Shown: positions 9,334-16,871 of the stretch, piece by piece
Layout: each line of letters begins with the position of its first letter
Position numbering within the stretch: position 1 is the stretch's first letter
Assembly: GCA_947571775.1 (NCBI GenBank)
Contig: CANOZK010000005.1
Coordinates: 62,001 to 126,000 of the forward strand
Origin: an uncultured Lachnospiraceae bacterium
Lineage (GTDB): Bacteria > Bacillota > Clostridia > Lachnospirales > Lachnospiraceae
Reading direction: 5' to 3'
Length of the DNA stretch: 64,000 bases
Translations under genes and position numbers: made by a program
The notes under the pieces: model-generated
What the model saw: the letters and a program-made list of their open reading frames with translations, nothing else
Told to the model about the DNA's origin: nothing
The model's database searches: none

Positions 9334-9407
9334 CGGGGCATGGCTCAGTTTGGTAGAGCGCACGGTTCGGGACCGTGAGGCCGCAAGTTCGAATCTTGTT
9401 GCCCCGA
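9334..9407 (+). tRNA. tRNA-Pro, anticodon CGG
   Basis: Cloverleaf of 74 nt: acceptor strands CGGGGCA and TGCCCCG with discriminator A, D-arm with the AGTTTGGTAGAGC pattern, anticodon stem CACGG/CCGTG around the loop TTCGGGA (anticodon CGG, G37 as in proline tRNAs), and T-loop TTCGAAT. The 3' CCA is not encoded. It stands alone, followed by a terminator. Confidence 0.95.
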
Positions 9408-9468
9408 TGTACTTCTTAAATTTTAGAATCTTTCTTCTGAATTTTTTCTTTTTGATTTTATCCTTTTT

Positions 9469-9504
9469 AGACCTGTATCCATTCTATCGGATACAGGTCT
9501 TTTT
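9469..9504 (+). terminator. rho-independent terminator after tRNA-Pro
   Basis: A 12-bp perfect stem (AGACCTGTATCC / GGATACAGGTCT) with an 8-nt loop, followed by TTTT on the plus strand. The minus side has an A-run, so it serves the tRNA rather than recX. Confidence 0.85.
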
Positions 9505-9595
9505 AATTGCTTCGCAATCCTCTGTCAGGCCGGATATCTTGCCGCAGGCGGGGAATCCCGCGACATTTCAGCCCTATCTGTTTTATTATTTCCTC

Positions 9596-10096
9596 TTATT
9601 GTTCCTCTTTTGTTTCCAAAACCGTATGGATGCCTTTTTCCTGAAATACAGAGGAAATGTCTTCCCAGGAAAATCCCCGGCGCGCCAGAAATCCCGTAAG
9701 TCTCTGATATTCTTTGGGAGACAGTTCCTTTCGTCCTCCGGTTTTCTTCTCCGTCAGCCTGCCTATTTGTTCTTTCTCATCTTCGCACACTTCTCCGTCC
9801 AGACAGAGTTCTTCCCACGCCTCCTCAATTACGGAAGCCGGAATACCTTTTTGCTGAAGCTCCTGGAACAGACGGCGGCGGCCTTTTTGTTGCAGGCGGG
9901 AACTAAGGTAGCGGCCAGCATATCGTTTGTCATCGATATATCCATAGGCTCTCAAATATTCCATAGTTTCCTCAATGATTTCTGCCGGGTAGCCGCCCTG
10001 CTGTAACTTCCTGCGCATATCTTTCTCTGTTCGATCCCTGTATTCCAAAAGATGAACGGCCCGTAATTTTGCCCTTCTTGCAATATCAAAGCTCAT
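9596..10096 (-). CDS. recX: regulatory protein RecX
   Basis: About 166 residues from the ATG at 10096, which has AGGAAG six bases upstream; a TTG at 10123 would be the only earlier start. All-helical protein with three RecX-type repeats: a motif around RDRTEKDMRRKL, YLRAYGYIDDKRYA, and the RRRLFQELQQKGI repeat. RecX binds RecA filaments and limits RecA activity in the cytoplasm. It lies 23 bp after recA on the same strand, so it is probably co-transcribed and SOS-controlled through the recA operator. Confidence 0.9.
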   Translation of the reverse strand: MSFDIARRAKLRAVHLLEYRDRTEKDMRRKLQQGGYPAEIIEETMEYLRAYGYIDDKRYAGRYLSSRLQQKGRRRLFQELQQKGIPASVIEEAWEELCLDGEVCEDEKEQIGRLTEKKTGGRKELSPKEYQRLTGFLARRGFSWEDISSVFQEKGIHTVLETKEEQ

Positions 10097-10119
10097 GGCT
10101 TCTTTCCTGCCTTTATCAA

Positions 10120-11385
10120 TCAACTGAGATCGGCGCCATTTACGCTATCTATGGAGTCCGCTGCATCCACAGCGTCCTCATTCGCGGATGCCTCGTCTGC
10201 ATTGGGAAATGCCTCGATTTCCATTTCAAAAGTATCCCCTGCTGCGGTTTCCGCAAGTTCTTCCGCAAGTTCCGCTTCTGCTTCCTTTGGCGCATCGGTT
10301 TTGTCTTTACTGGTATTTTCTTCTTTCTTTTTGGAATTCTTTTCTGATTTGTTCTCTTTTTCTGCGGTTTCCTGTCCTTCTTCAGTCTGCTCTGCGCCCA
10401 GACCGTAATGTGCCCTTACTTTCTGCTCGATTTCCTCCCGGACTTCTGGATTCTCCCGCAGATATTTCTTTGCATTTTCCCGGCCTTGCCCAATCTTCTG
10501 GTTGTTATAGGAGAACCATGCGCCGCTTTTTACCACGACATTAACGCCCGCCGCCAGATCCAGGATATCCCCTTCTCTGGAAATCCCTTCTCCAAACATA
10601 ATGTCAAATTCTGCCGTTTTAAAGGGAGGAGACACTTTGTTTTTGACCACCTTTACCTTTGTATGGCTGCCAACCATCACGCCTCCCTGCTTGAGCGTCT
10701 CCCCGCGGCGCACGTCCAAACGGACGGAAGCATAGAATTTCAGCGCACGTCCTCCGGTCGTCGTCTCTGGATTGCCGAACATCACCCCGACTTTTTCCCG
10801 AAGCTGATTGATGAAAACCACAATGCAGTTGGATTTGCTGATGATAGCCGTCAGCTTACGCAGAGCCTGGGACATCAGACGCGCTTGCAGTCCCACATGG
10901 GAATCCCCCATATCTCCCTCAATCTCCGCTTTCGGCACCAACGCAGCCACAGAGTCCACGATCACGACATCGACAGCGCCAGAACGCACTAGAGTTTCTG
11001 TGATCTCCAACGCCTGCTCCCCGTTGTCGGGCTGCGAAATATATAAATTGTCGATGTCCACGCCGATTTTTTTTGCATAAATCGGATCCAGCGCGTGCTC
11101 CGCGTCAATGAATCCGGCAATCCCTCCCAGCTTCTGTATTTCCGCTACCATATGCAGGGCTACGGTGGTTTTACCGCCGGATTCCGGGCCATAGATTTCC
11201 ACGACTCTGCCCTTGGGGATGCCGCCCACGCCCAGAGCCAAGTCCAGGCTGAGACACCCGGTCGGGTAGGTTTCTACGTTCATATTGGCGCTTGCCTCCC
11301 CCAGCTTCATCACCGCGCCCTTTCCATATTCTTTTTCTATCTGCCCAAGAGCGGCTTCCAATGCTTTTTTTCTTTCATCTGTCAT
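10120..11385 (-). CDS. recA: recombinase RecA
   Basis: 421 residues. Walker [10 protein letters not shown] near residues 66-74, Walker [11 protein letters not shown]1/L2 loop segments including [16 protein letters not shown], and the KVRAHYGL end of the core at about residue 345. RecA drives strand exchange and LexA self-cleavage. The last 70 or so residues form a long tail rich in Glu, Ala and Asp, longer than the short acidic tail of most RecA proteins. A strong promoter and an SOS box lie upstream and recX follows directly. Confidence 0.98.
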   Translation of the reverse strand: MTDERKKALEAALGQIEKEYGKGAVMKLGEASANMNVETYPTGCLSLDLALGVGGIPKGRVVEIYGPESGGKTTVALHMVAEIQKLGGIAGFIDAEHALDPIYAKKIGVDIDNLYISQPDNGEQALEITETLVRSGAVDVVIVDSVAALVPKAEIEGDMGDSHVGLQARLMSQALRKLTAIISKSNCIVVFINQLREKVGVMFGNPETTTGGRALKFYASVRLDVRRGETLKQGGVMVGSHTKVKVVKNKVSPPFKTAEFDIMFGEGISREGDILDLAAGVNVVVKSGAWFSYNNQKIGQGRENAKKYLRENPEVREEIEQKVRAHYGLGAEQTEEGQETAEKENKSEKNSKKKEENTSKDKTDAPKEAEAELAEELAETAAGDTFEMEIEAFPNADEASANEDAVDAADSIDSVNGADLS

Positions 11386-11437
11386 ATTTTATTCTCCTTA
11401 TATATATGAAAACTATGATGCAATCCTGTCTCGTTTG

Positions 11438-11451
11438 CAAACTTATGTTCG
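11438..11451. promoter_or_regulatory. LexA (SOS) operator of recA
   Basis: CAAACTTATGTTCG matches the Firmicute SOS consensus CGAAC-N4-GTTCG at 13 of its 14 positions: one half-site is perfect and the other has one mismatch. It lies just past the predicted recA start point, about 53 bp ahead of the start codon, where LexA would block transcription. Confidence 0.78.
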
Positions 11452-11463
11452 CTGTATGTGTCT

Positions 11464-11492
11464 ATCATAATACATTTTCTTCTTGCTGTCAA
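11464..11492 (-). promoter_or_regulatory. recA promoter
   Basis: Minus strand: -35 TTGACA (11487-11492), 17 nt, -10 TATGAT (11464-11469). The start point would be near 11457, next to the SOS box. Confidence 0.8.
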
Positions 11493-11609
11493 TTGTTATT
11501 TAATATCTTGATATGCTAACTAAAAGTATGGAATTGCTTGGTAAAATACGGGAAAGATTTTTTACACACTCCAGATATACGAGATATGATACCAGATTAT
11601 TTAATATAG

Positions 11610-11630
11610 AAAACACCGGGTAAACCGGCG
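11610..11630 (-). terminator. probable terminator after the aldo-keto reductase
   Basis: Minus strand: 6-bp G+C-rich stem (CGCCGG / CCGGTG, one G-U pair), 5-nt loop, then TTTTC. The stem is short. It would end the smsC-smsB-AKR transcript. Confidence 0.45.
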
Positions 11631-11661
11631 CCGGGCCTTTAAAGCCCAGCAGATTGTATGT

Positions 11662-12801
11662 TTAAAGCCCGGCAGGCTGTTTTAATTTTTCCGTAAAATC
11701 ACTCATAGCCGCGGCAATCTCCAACTGCTGCGGACAGACTTCCTCACATTGCTTGCAGCCCACGCAGGCATCCGGCCTCTTATCCTCGGGCAATGCATCT
11801 ACCGCTAAATGTGTAATCAGGCCGTTGTCAAACCGTGTCTCGTTATACAGCGCCAGCAAAGTGGGGATATCCAGTTCCTGAGAACAGTGATCCACACAGT
11901 AACGGCAGGCGGTACACGGCAAGATGTCCATCATGCTGTCTGCCACTTCCAGCAGCGCTTCCATTTCCTCGGCTTTCAGAGGTTTATCCTCCTCAAACGT
12001 TTGGATATTTGCCTTTAACTGTTCCATGTCAGACATTCCAGACAGAACCATGGTCACGTCCGGCAGGGACTGCAGAAAACGGAAAGCCCATGCAGGAACT
12101 TCTTCTTGCGGACGGAGGGTTTTTAATTTTGCTGTATTTTCCTCGGATAAATTCGCCAGCTTCCCGCCCCGCAGCGGCTCCATAACCCAAACTGGGATGT
12201 TATGCTCATTGAGCAATTCCACTTTCGCCTTAGCATCCTGCAGCTTCCAGTCCAGATAATTTAACTGAATCTGGCAAAACTCCATCTCTTTGCCATAAGC
12301 GTCCAGAAAACGTTTCAAGGTATCGTAGCGGCCATGGCCGGAGAATCCTAAGTGCTTGATTCTCCCCGCCTCTTTTTGCTTGCGCAGGTAATCCATGATT
12401 CCATATTTGGGATCTAGATATGCATCGATATTCTTCTCATAGACATTGTGGAACAGATAAAAATCAAAGTAATCCACGCCGCATTTTTGCAACTGTTCTT
12501 CAAAAATAGCCTCTACTTTGTCCATATTGGACAAATCATAGCCTGGAAACTTGTCTGCCAGATAATAGCTGTCTCTGGCATATTTGCTTAAAACCTTGCC
12601 CATGACAACCTCAGAGGTTCCCCCATGATAGCCATAAGCAGTGTCAAAATAATTTACCCCATGCTCCAGGGCATAGGCTACCATCTCCGCTGTCCGGGTT
12701 TCATCGATTGGAGCGTTGGGATCCTCCCCTTGCTGCGGCAGGCGCATGGCTCCAAATCCCAGGGCAGAAAGCTTTAAATCCTGAAACGCTTTATATATCA
12801 T
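11662..12801 (-). CDS. aldo/keto reductase with C-terminal 4Fe-4S domain
   Basis: 379 residues. Residues 1-280 are an NADPH-dependent TIM barrel with the AKR aspartate/tyrosine pair in FDTAYGYHG, the lysine in LADKFPGY and histidine in YLFHNVY. The C-terminus has two cysteine clusters, CTACRYCVDHC and CVGCKQCEEVCP, as in the Fe-S AKRs of anaerobes. A cytoplasmic redox enzyme; the carbonyl substrate is unknown. It starts 24 bp after the SmsB-like gene with AGGGGAGG upstream, so it seems to be the third gene of that Fe-S assembly operon. Confidence 0.9.
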   Translation of the reverse strand: MIYKAFQDLKLSALGFGAMRLPQQGEDPNAPIDETRTAEMVAYALEHGVNYFDTAYGYHGGTSEVVMGKVLSKYARDSYYLADKFPGYDLSNMDKVEAIFEEQLQKCGVDYFDFYLFHNVYEKNIDAYLDPKYGIMDYLRKQKEAGRIKHLGFSGHGRYDTLKRFLDAYGKEMEFCQIQLNYLDWKLQDAKAKVELLNEHNIPVWVMEPLRGGKLANLSEENTAKLKTLRPQEEVPAWAFRFLQSLPDVTMVLSGMSDMEQLKANIQTFEEDKPLKAEEMEALLEVADSMMDILPCTACRYCVDHCSQELDIPTLLALYNETRFDNGLITHLAVDALPEDKRPDACVGCKQCEEVCPQQLEIAAAMSDFTEKLKQPAGL

Positions 12802-12825
12802 AATAAAAATCCTCCCCTATCCCTG

Positions 12826-13746
12826 CTATTTCAAAAATCCGTTGATAATCTGCTCTTCCGCTTCCTCTTCCGTAAGGCCGAGGGTCATCAGCTTGATAAT
12901 CTGCTCCCCGGCAATTTTGCCGATGGCCGCTTCATGAATCAGCGCGGCGTCCACATGATTTGCCTCTAGCTGCGGAACCGCCAGCACCTTTGCATTGCCC
13001 ATGATAATGGCGTCACATTCCGCATGGCCGCTGCACAGCGTATTTCCTACAATTTTAGCGTCAAATTTCTGGTAAGAGGTATCTTTCGCCACTGAACGGG
13101 AAACCACATCCGCATTGGCGGTCTCGCCGTTTAGATTGACCTCATAAATGCTGATAGCGCTCTGATCTCCATGTGTCATCAGGCGCTCCCGAATCAGAAG
13201 CTTCGCCCCAGGAGCCAAATCTGCGGTGGTCTTGCGGACGGTAGAATCCACACCCTTGATCTGAACCATTTCCATTTCCATCAGGCTGCCTTCCTCCAGA
13301 GTTACCTCTGTCCCGGGATTCATCACCCGCTTGCCTGTGCCGTCCCCAGATCCGTAATGTTTTTCCACATATTTGATTTTGGAATTTTTTCCTACAAAAA
13401 AGCGATGAATTCCATCGTGCTGTGCATCCTGAACTCCGCAGTTGTCAATTCCGCAGCCGGCAACGATGGTCACATCACAATCGTCCCCGACGTAGAAGTC
13501 ATTGTATACCACCTCTTTTAAACCGCTCTGACTGAGCACTACCGGGATATGCACACTCTCATTTTTAGTACCCTCTTTAATTCGGATATCAATTCCGCTT
13601 CCGTCTTCTTTTGATATAATATCAATGTTGGCCGTTGTATTTCTGGAGTCCAGCTTTCCGTTTGCACGGATATTGTATGCCCCTTCCGGCACTTCATGAA
13701 GTCCGGCAACCTCCTCCAGCAACCTTCTTTGTATCTCATCCATCAT
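12826..13746 (-). CDS. smsB: SufB/SufD-like scaffold protein (SmsB type)
   Basis: About 306 residues, well short of full SufB (about 470) and matching the compact SufB/D homologues found with a lone SufC in archaea and anaerobic bacteria (called SmsB). The body is the SufBD right-handed beta-helix, with the segments around GCGIDNCGVQDAQHDG and HAECDAIIMGN and the C-terminal helical ending LGLTEEEAEEQII typical of the family. It should form the scaffold on which Fe-S clusters are built with SmsC. Three starts are clustered (GTG 13749, ATG 13746, ATG 13743); GGGAGG is 9 nt before 13746. It overlaps smsC by one base. Confidence 0.85.
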   Translation of the reverse strand: MMDEIQRRLLEEVAGLHEVPEGAYNIRANGKLDSRNTTANIDIISKEDGSGIDIRIKEGTKNESVHIPVVLSQSGLKEVVYNDFYVGDDCDVTIVAGCGIDNCGVQDAQHDGIHRFFVGKNSKIKYVEKHYGSGDGTGKRVMNPGTEVTLEEGSLMEMEMVQIKGVDSTVRKTTADLAPGAKLLIRERLMTHGDQSAISIYEVNLNGETANADVVSRSVAKDTSYQKFDAKIVGNTLCSGHAECDAIIMGNAKVLAVPQLEANHVDAALIHEAAIGKIAGEQIIKLMTLGLTEEEAEEQIINGFLK

Positions 13747-14489
13747 CACATTTTGCCTCCCGCGCTATACTTTTCACAAACATTTGCCACCGACTCTGTT
13801 TCTATCAGGGAAGGAAGAATTTCATCCTTTCCCCCTCTTTTGATAATTTTCCCATCTGCAATGACAATAATTTCATCTGCTATATTCAAGATACGTTCCT
13901 GATGTGAAATGATCAGAATCGATCGATCCTGGTTGGCCTCCTGCATCTTCTCAAACACCTGGATCAGATTCTGGAAACTCCACAGATCAATCCCCGCCTC
14001 CGGCTCGTCAAAGATGGACAGCTTGCTCCCTCTGGCCAGGATCGTGGCAATCTCAATCCTTTTGAGTTCCCCACCGGAGAGACTTGCGTTGACCTCCCGC
14101 TCAATGTAATCCCTGGCGCAAAGCCCTACTTCTGCAAGATACTCACAGGATTCTGAAATGGAAAGCTTCTTTCCTGCCGCCAGACAAATCAGATCGTGAA
14201 CCGTAATCCCTTTGAACCGCACCGGCTGCTGAAATCCAAAGCCAATGCCCATTCTCGCCCGTTCTGTTATGCTTTTGTCTGTAATATCCACCCCGTCAAA
14301 ATAAATTTTCCCGGATGTAGGCGCATGAATCCCTGCAATCACCTTTGCCAGCGTGGACTTTCCTCCTCCATTTGGCCCGGTAATCACAATAAACTTCCCG
14401 TTATCCAATGTCAGGCTCAGATCTTTCACGATTTCTTTGGATTCTTTTTCTTCCGATACCTCAAACGATATATTTTTTAATTCCAGCAT
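13746..14489 (-). CDS. smsC: SufC-like Fe-S assembly ATPase (SmsC type)
   Basis: 247 residues. Walker A GPNGGGKST near 38-46, signature LSGGELKR, and Walker B in SIFDEPEAGIDL, the SufC-specific version, plus SHQ at the H-loop. It powers cluster assembly on the SmsB scaffold. First gene of smsC-smsB-AKR, preceded by a consensus promoter and a leader with a strong hairpin. No sufS, sufU or full-length sufB is adjacent, so sulfur must come from a desulfurase elsewhere. Confidence 0.9.
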   Translation of the reverse strand: MLELKNISFEVSEEKESKEIVKDLSLTLDNGKFIVITGPNGGGKSTLAKVIAGIHAPTSGKIYFDGVDITDKSITERARMGIGFGFQQPVRFKGITVHDLICLAAGKKLSISESCEYLAEVGLCARDYIEREVNASLSGGELKRIEIATILARGSKLSIFDEPEAGIDLWSFQNLIQVFEKMQEANQDRSILIISHQERILNIADEIIVIADGKIIKRGGKDEILPSLIETESVANVCEKYSAGGKM

Positions 14490-14523
14490 GACATCACCTC
14501 TTCTGCTTTGTTGTGTATTTTTC

Positions 14524-14570
14524 GGAAATTCCGCTGCTGTGTGCTCTCAAAGAAATAGCAGGAAATTTCC
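14524..14570 (-). promoter_or_regulatory. hairpin in the smsC leader
   Basis: Imperfect inverted repeat with arms of about 14 nt (GGAAATTCCGCTGCT against AGCAGGAAATTTCC) around a loop of about 19 nt, between the promoter and smsC. There is no U-run, so it is not a plain terminator. It could be an attenuator or a binding site. Confidence 0.5.
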
Positions 14571-14601
14571 TTATTTGATGTAGTTATTTTCATAACAACA
14601 A

Positions 14602-14630
14602 ATTATAACATTGCCCTATTTTGATGTCAA
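14602..14630 (-). promoter_or_regulatory. promoter of smsC-smsB-AKR
   Basis: Minus strand: perfect -35 TTGACA (14625-14630), 17 nt, perfect -10 TATAAT (14602-14607). Leader of about 105 nt. Confidence 0.85.
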
Positions 14631-14712
14631 TATTTACATTTGGAATTCATGGAAATATGAAACCGCAGAAAGAAACCGAGATAAAAACGTGGTGCCAAGA
14701 TTTCCAGCAAAC

Positions 14713-14732
14713 GTCAAAATTTTCATTTTGAC
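14713..14732. promoter_or_regulatory. inverted repeat over the DUF2284 -35 box, likely operator
   Basis: GTCAAAAT, TTTC, ATTTTGAC: a perfect 8-bp inverted repeat whose right arm covers the first five bases of the plus-strand -35 box. Its position suits a repressor. Confidence 0.55.
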
Positions 14733-14756
14733 AGGCCCTGTTTTATATAGTAAAAT
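14728..14756 (+). promoter_or_regulatory. promoter of the DUF2284 gene
   Basis: TTGACA (14728-14733), 17 nt, TAAAAT (14751-14756), 48 bp before the start codon. Confidence 0.75.
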
Positions 14757-14804
14757 GCTGACAAGATTCCAAGAATATATTACATAAAGTTAAGGAGGCT
14801 ATTC

Positions 14805-15359
14805 ATGTACTCAACCAAACGTTTTGAAGCCACAATCCCCGTAGCCGAATACCTAGAACATTACGTAGATGTAAACACATTTCTGGAATGCTGCCGGGCC
14901 TGTCCCAATTACAACGCTATCTGGTCCTGTCCTTCCTATGATTTCGATGTGATCGAATATTGGCGTAAATACAAAACACTCGATCTGATCGCTGTGAAAA
15001 TCATGTTCGACGAAGCTTATGCCGGAAAAGAATTCCCAGAAGAGGAGATCCAGCGCATCACAGAGGCCTCTGTAAAAAAAGTCAAACAGGAGCTTTCCGA
15101 AGAACTGCTTGATCGGGAACAGAAAGTTCCGGGGAGCATCAGCTTGTCCGCCGGATCTTGTATCCGCTGTGAGAGCGGCTGCACCCGCAGGGAAAAAGAA
15201 CCTTGCCGTTTCCCAGATAAAATGCGCTACTCCATAGAATCCCTGGGCGGCAACGTGGGTCTGACCATCAGCAAGCTTATGGGAATTGAGTTGGAATGGA
15301 TGGAATCGGGCAAGCTTCCTCATTATTTTGTGCTGGTCTGCGGACTGCTGCACCCGTAA
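14805..15359 (+). CDS. DUF2284 cysteine-rich, predicted metal-binding protein
   Basis: 184 residues, cytoplasmic, no membrane segment. Cysteines come in two groups: C-C-x2-C-P then W-S-C-P in the N-terminal quarter, and CIRCESGC plus EPC around residues 120-135, a DUF2284 pattern suggestive of an Fe-S or other metal site. ATG preceded by AAGGAGG. Single-gene unit with its own promoter and a putative operator, divergent from the SmsCB operon, so it may belong to the same metal or redox response. The biochemical role of DUF2284 is not known to me. Confidence 0.8.
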   Translation: MYSTKRFEATIPVAEYLEHYVDVNTFLECCRACPNYNAIWSCPSYDFDVIEYWRKYKTLDLIAVKIMFDEAYAGKEFPEEEIQRITEASVKKVKQELSEELLDREQKVPGSISLSAGSCIRCESGCTRREKEPCRFPDKMRYSIESLGGNVGLTISKLMGIELEWMESGKLPHYFVLVCGLLHP

Positions 15360-15455
15360 TTACAGATACCCGCAGACAACAAAATTTTACCATAACGATC
15401 TCCTCCATGCGTATATGGCTTTTGAACAGTCTTTTTTCAGCCACAATATCACAAG

Positions 15456-15492
15456 CAGCCGCACCCAAACGCTTCGCTTCCCGGTGCGGCTG
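15456..15492. terminator. strong hairpin between DUF2284 and hemC
   Basis: A 10-bp perfect G+C-rich stem (CAGCCGCACC / GGTGCGGCTG) with a 17-nt loop, 5 bp past the hemC stop between convergent genes. No U-run on either side, so termination is plausible but not canonical. Confidence 0.45.
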
Positions 15493-15497
15493 AAATA

Positions 15498-16871
15498 TTA
15501 GACGCCGAATCTCTCTTTCATCTCTTTAGCCAGGTTTCTTCCCAACATTTCCGCCTCTTCCACAGTACCGGTTATCCGATCGGTATACCATTCCTTTGTT
15601 GATTCCCGATAGTACAAACCTTTCATGTTAATCTGATTGTCTGTGATTCTGGCATGGGCAGCTACTGGAGAGGTGCATCCGCCGTCCAGCTCCCGGACAA
15701 ACGCCCGCTCTGCCAGGGCGGCATATCTCCCCTCCGGGTTTCCGTACCCGTCCAAATAGGAATAATCTTCCCCGGCACGCCCCTGAATGGCCAGGATTCC
15801 CTGTCCGGCAGCGGGTATCATCTCCTCTGGATCGAAATAGCGGCTGATCCGATTTTCCAGCCCCAGCCTTTTTAAGCCGGCCCCGGCCAGCACCAGCGCA
15901 TCGTACTCTCCCCTATCCAGTTTGTTTAGTCTGGTCAGCACATTTCCCCGTATATTCTTGCATGGATTGTTGGGAAACAGCTTCGCCAACTGGAGCTGGC
16001 GGCGCAAACTGGAACAGCCAATGGTTTTGCCTTCCTCCAGCTCCGTGCATCCCTCCGGCAGTACCAGAACATCCCGTGGGTCTTCCCGCTTGGAAAATGC
16101 CACCAGCGGCAAAGAATCCGGTATCTCCATCGGCATATCTTTCAAACTATGTACCGACAAGTCGCTGCGCTTGTCCAGCAGCGCTTTGTCCAGTTCCTTG
16201 ACAAACAGTCCTTTTCCGCCGATTTCATCCAATGTCCGATCCAAGATGATATCCCCGGTGGTTTTCATAGTCAGCAGACGCACGTCCCATTCGGGATACT
16301 GTTCTCTCAGATAATCCGCCACCATCTCGCTCTGCACAACTGCCAGCTTACTCTCCCTGCTTCCTATGACAATCTGACGCTTCTTCTCCTGCATAGTACC
16401 TCCTTGATTGAGAATCCCCTGTATTTGCTCCCGTGTCTTTCTGGCCAGACGATGATCCAGCCCTGCCGCATTGACGCCCACAGTGATGGGTCCGTTTAGA
16501 GCAACGCCGGGAAAATGAAAATCACATAAATTCTGATCGCTGGCCACATTTACGAGAATCCCTAGTTCGCGGCATTGTGCTCCTATCGTCTGATTTAAAA
16601 CGGGATCGTCTGTGGCGGCCAGCACCATGCGGCAGCCGTTCAAATCCTCCGGGCGGTATTCTCTTTCACAAATATCTATGCCCGGCATATTTTTCCATTC
16701 TTTTATTTTGCTTTCCACTTCCCTGGCGACAATCCGAAGCTGTCCAGGCTCAAATTCCAGCAGCGTCTGAATGCGGCGCTGAGCGATTTTGCCGCCTCCC
16801 ACCACCAGAACCCGCCACTGGCGCAGGTCAAAAAACATGGGGAACCGTCTGTGTACTTGTCTGTCACACAT
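15498..16871 (-). CDS. hemC: fused precorrin-2 dehydrogenase (Met8/SirC-like) and hydroxymethylbilane synthase
   Basis: 457 residues in one frame. Residues 1-155 are a Rossmann domain of the Met8/SirC/CysG-N type with the NAD motif GGGKIAQRR, which oxidises precorrin-2 to sirohydrochlorin. Residues 160-457 are complete HemC: IGSRESKLAVVQ, CSSLRRQLQL, and the dipyrromethane-cofactor cysteine in DGGCTSPVAAH; it polymerises four porphobilinogens. Start at 16871, where ATG overlaps the hemA stop. At the junction an in-frame ATG (16394) has its own AAGGAGG, so free HemC of normal length (298 residues) could also be made. Confidence 0.9.
   Translation of the reverse strand: MCDRQVHRRFPMFFDLRQWRVLVVGGGKIAQRRIQTLLEFEPGQLRIVAREVESKIKEWKNMPGIDICEREYRPEDLNGCRMVLAATDDPVLNQTIGAQCRELGILVNVASDQNLCDFHFPGVALNGPITVGVNAAGLDHRLARKTREQIQGILNQGGTMQEKKRQIVIGSRESKLAVVQSEMVADYLREQYPEWDVRLLTMKTTGDIILDRTLDEIGGKGLFVKELDKALLDKRSDLSVHSLKDMPMEIPDSLPLVAFSKREDPRDVLVLPEGCTELEEGKTIGCSSLRRQLQLAKLFPNNPCKNIRGNVLTRLNKLDRGEYDALVLAGAGLKRLGLENRISRYFDPEEMIPAAGQGILAIQGRAGEDYSYLDGYGNPEGRYAALAERAFVRELDGGCTSPVAAHARITDNQINMKGLYYRESTKEWYTDRITGTVEEAEMLGRNLAKEMKERFGV
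16392..16405 (-). promoter_or_regulatory. internal Shine-Dalgarno and start codon at the Met8/HemC junction
   Basis: Minus strand: AAGGAGG (16399-16405), 4-nt spacer, in-frame ATG (16392-16394). It sits exactly at the start of the HemC domain. Confidence 0.6.
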
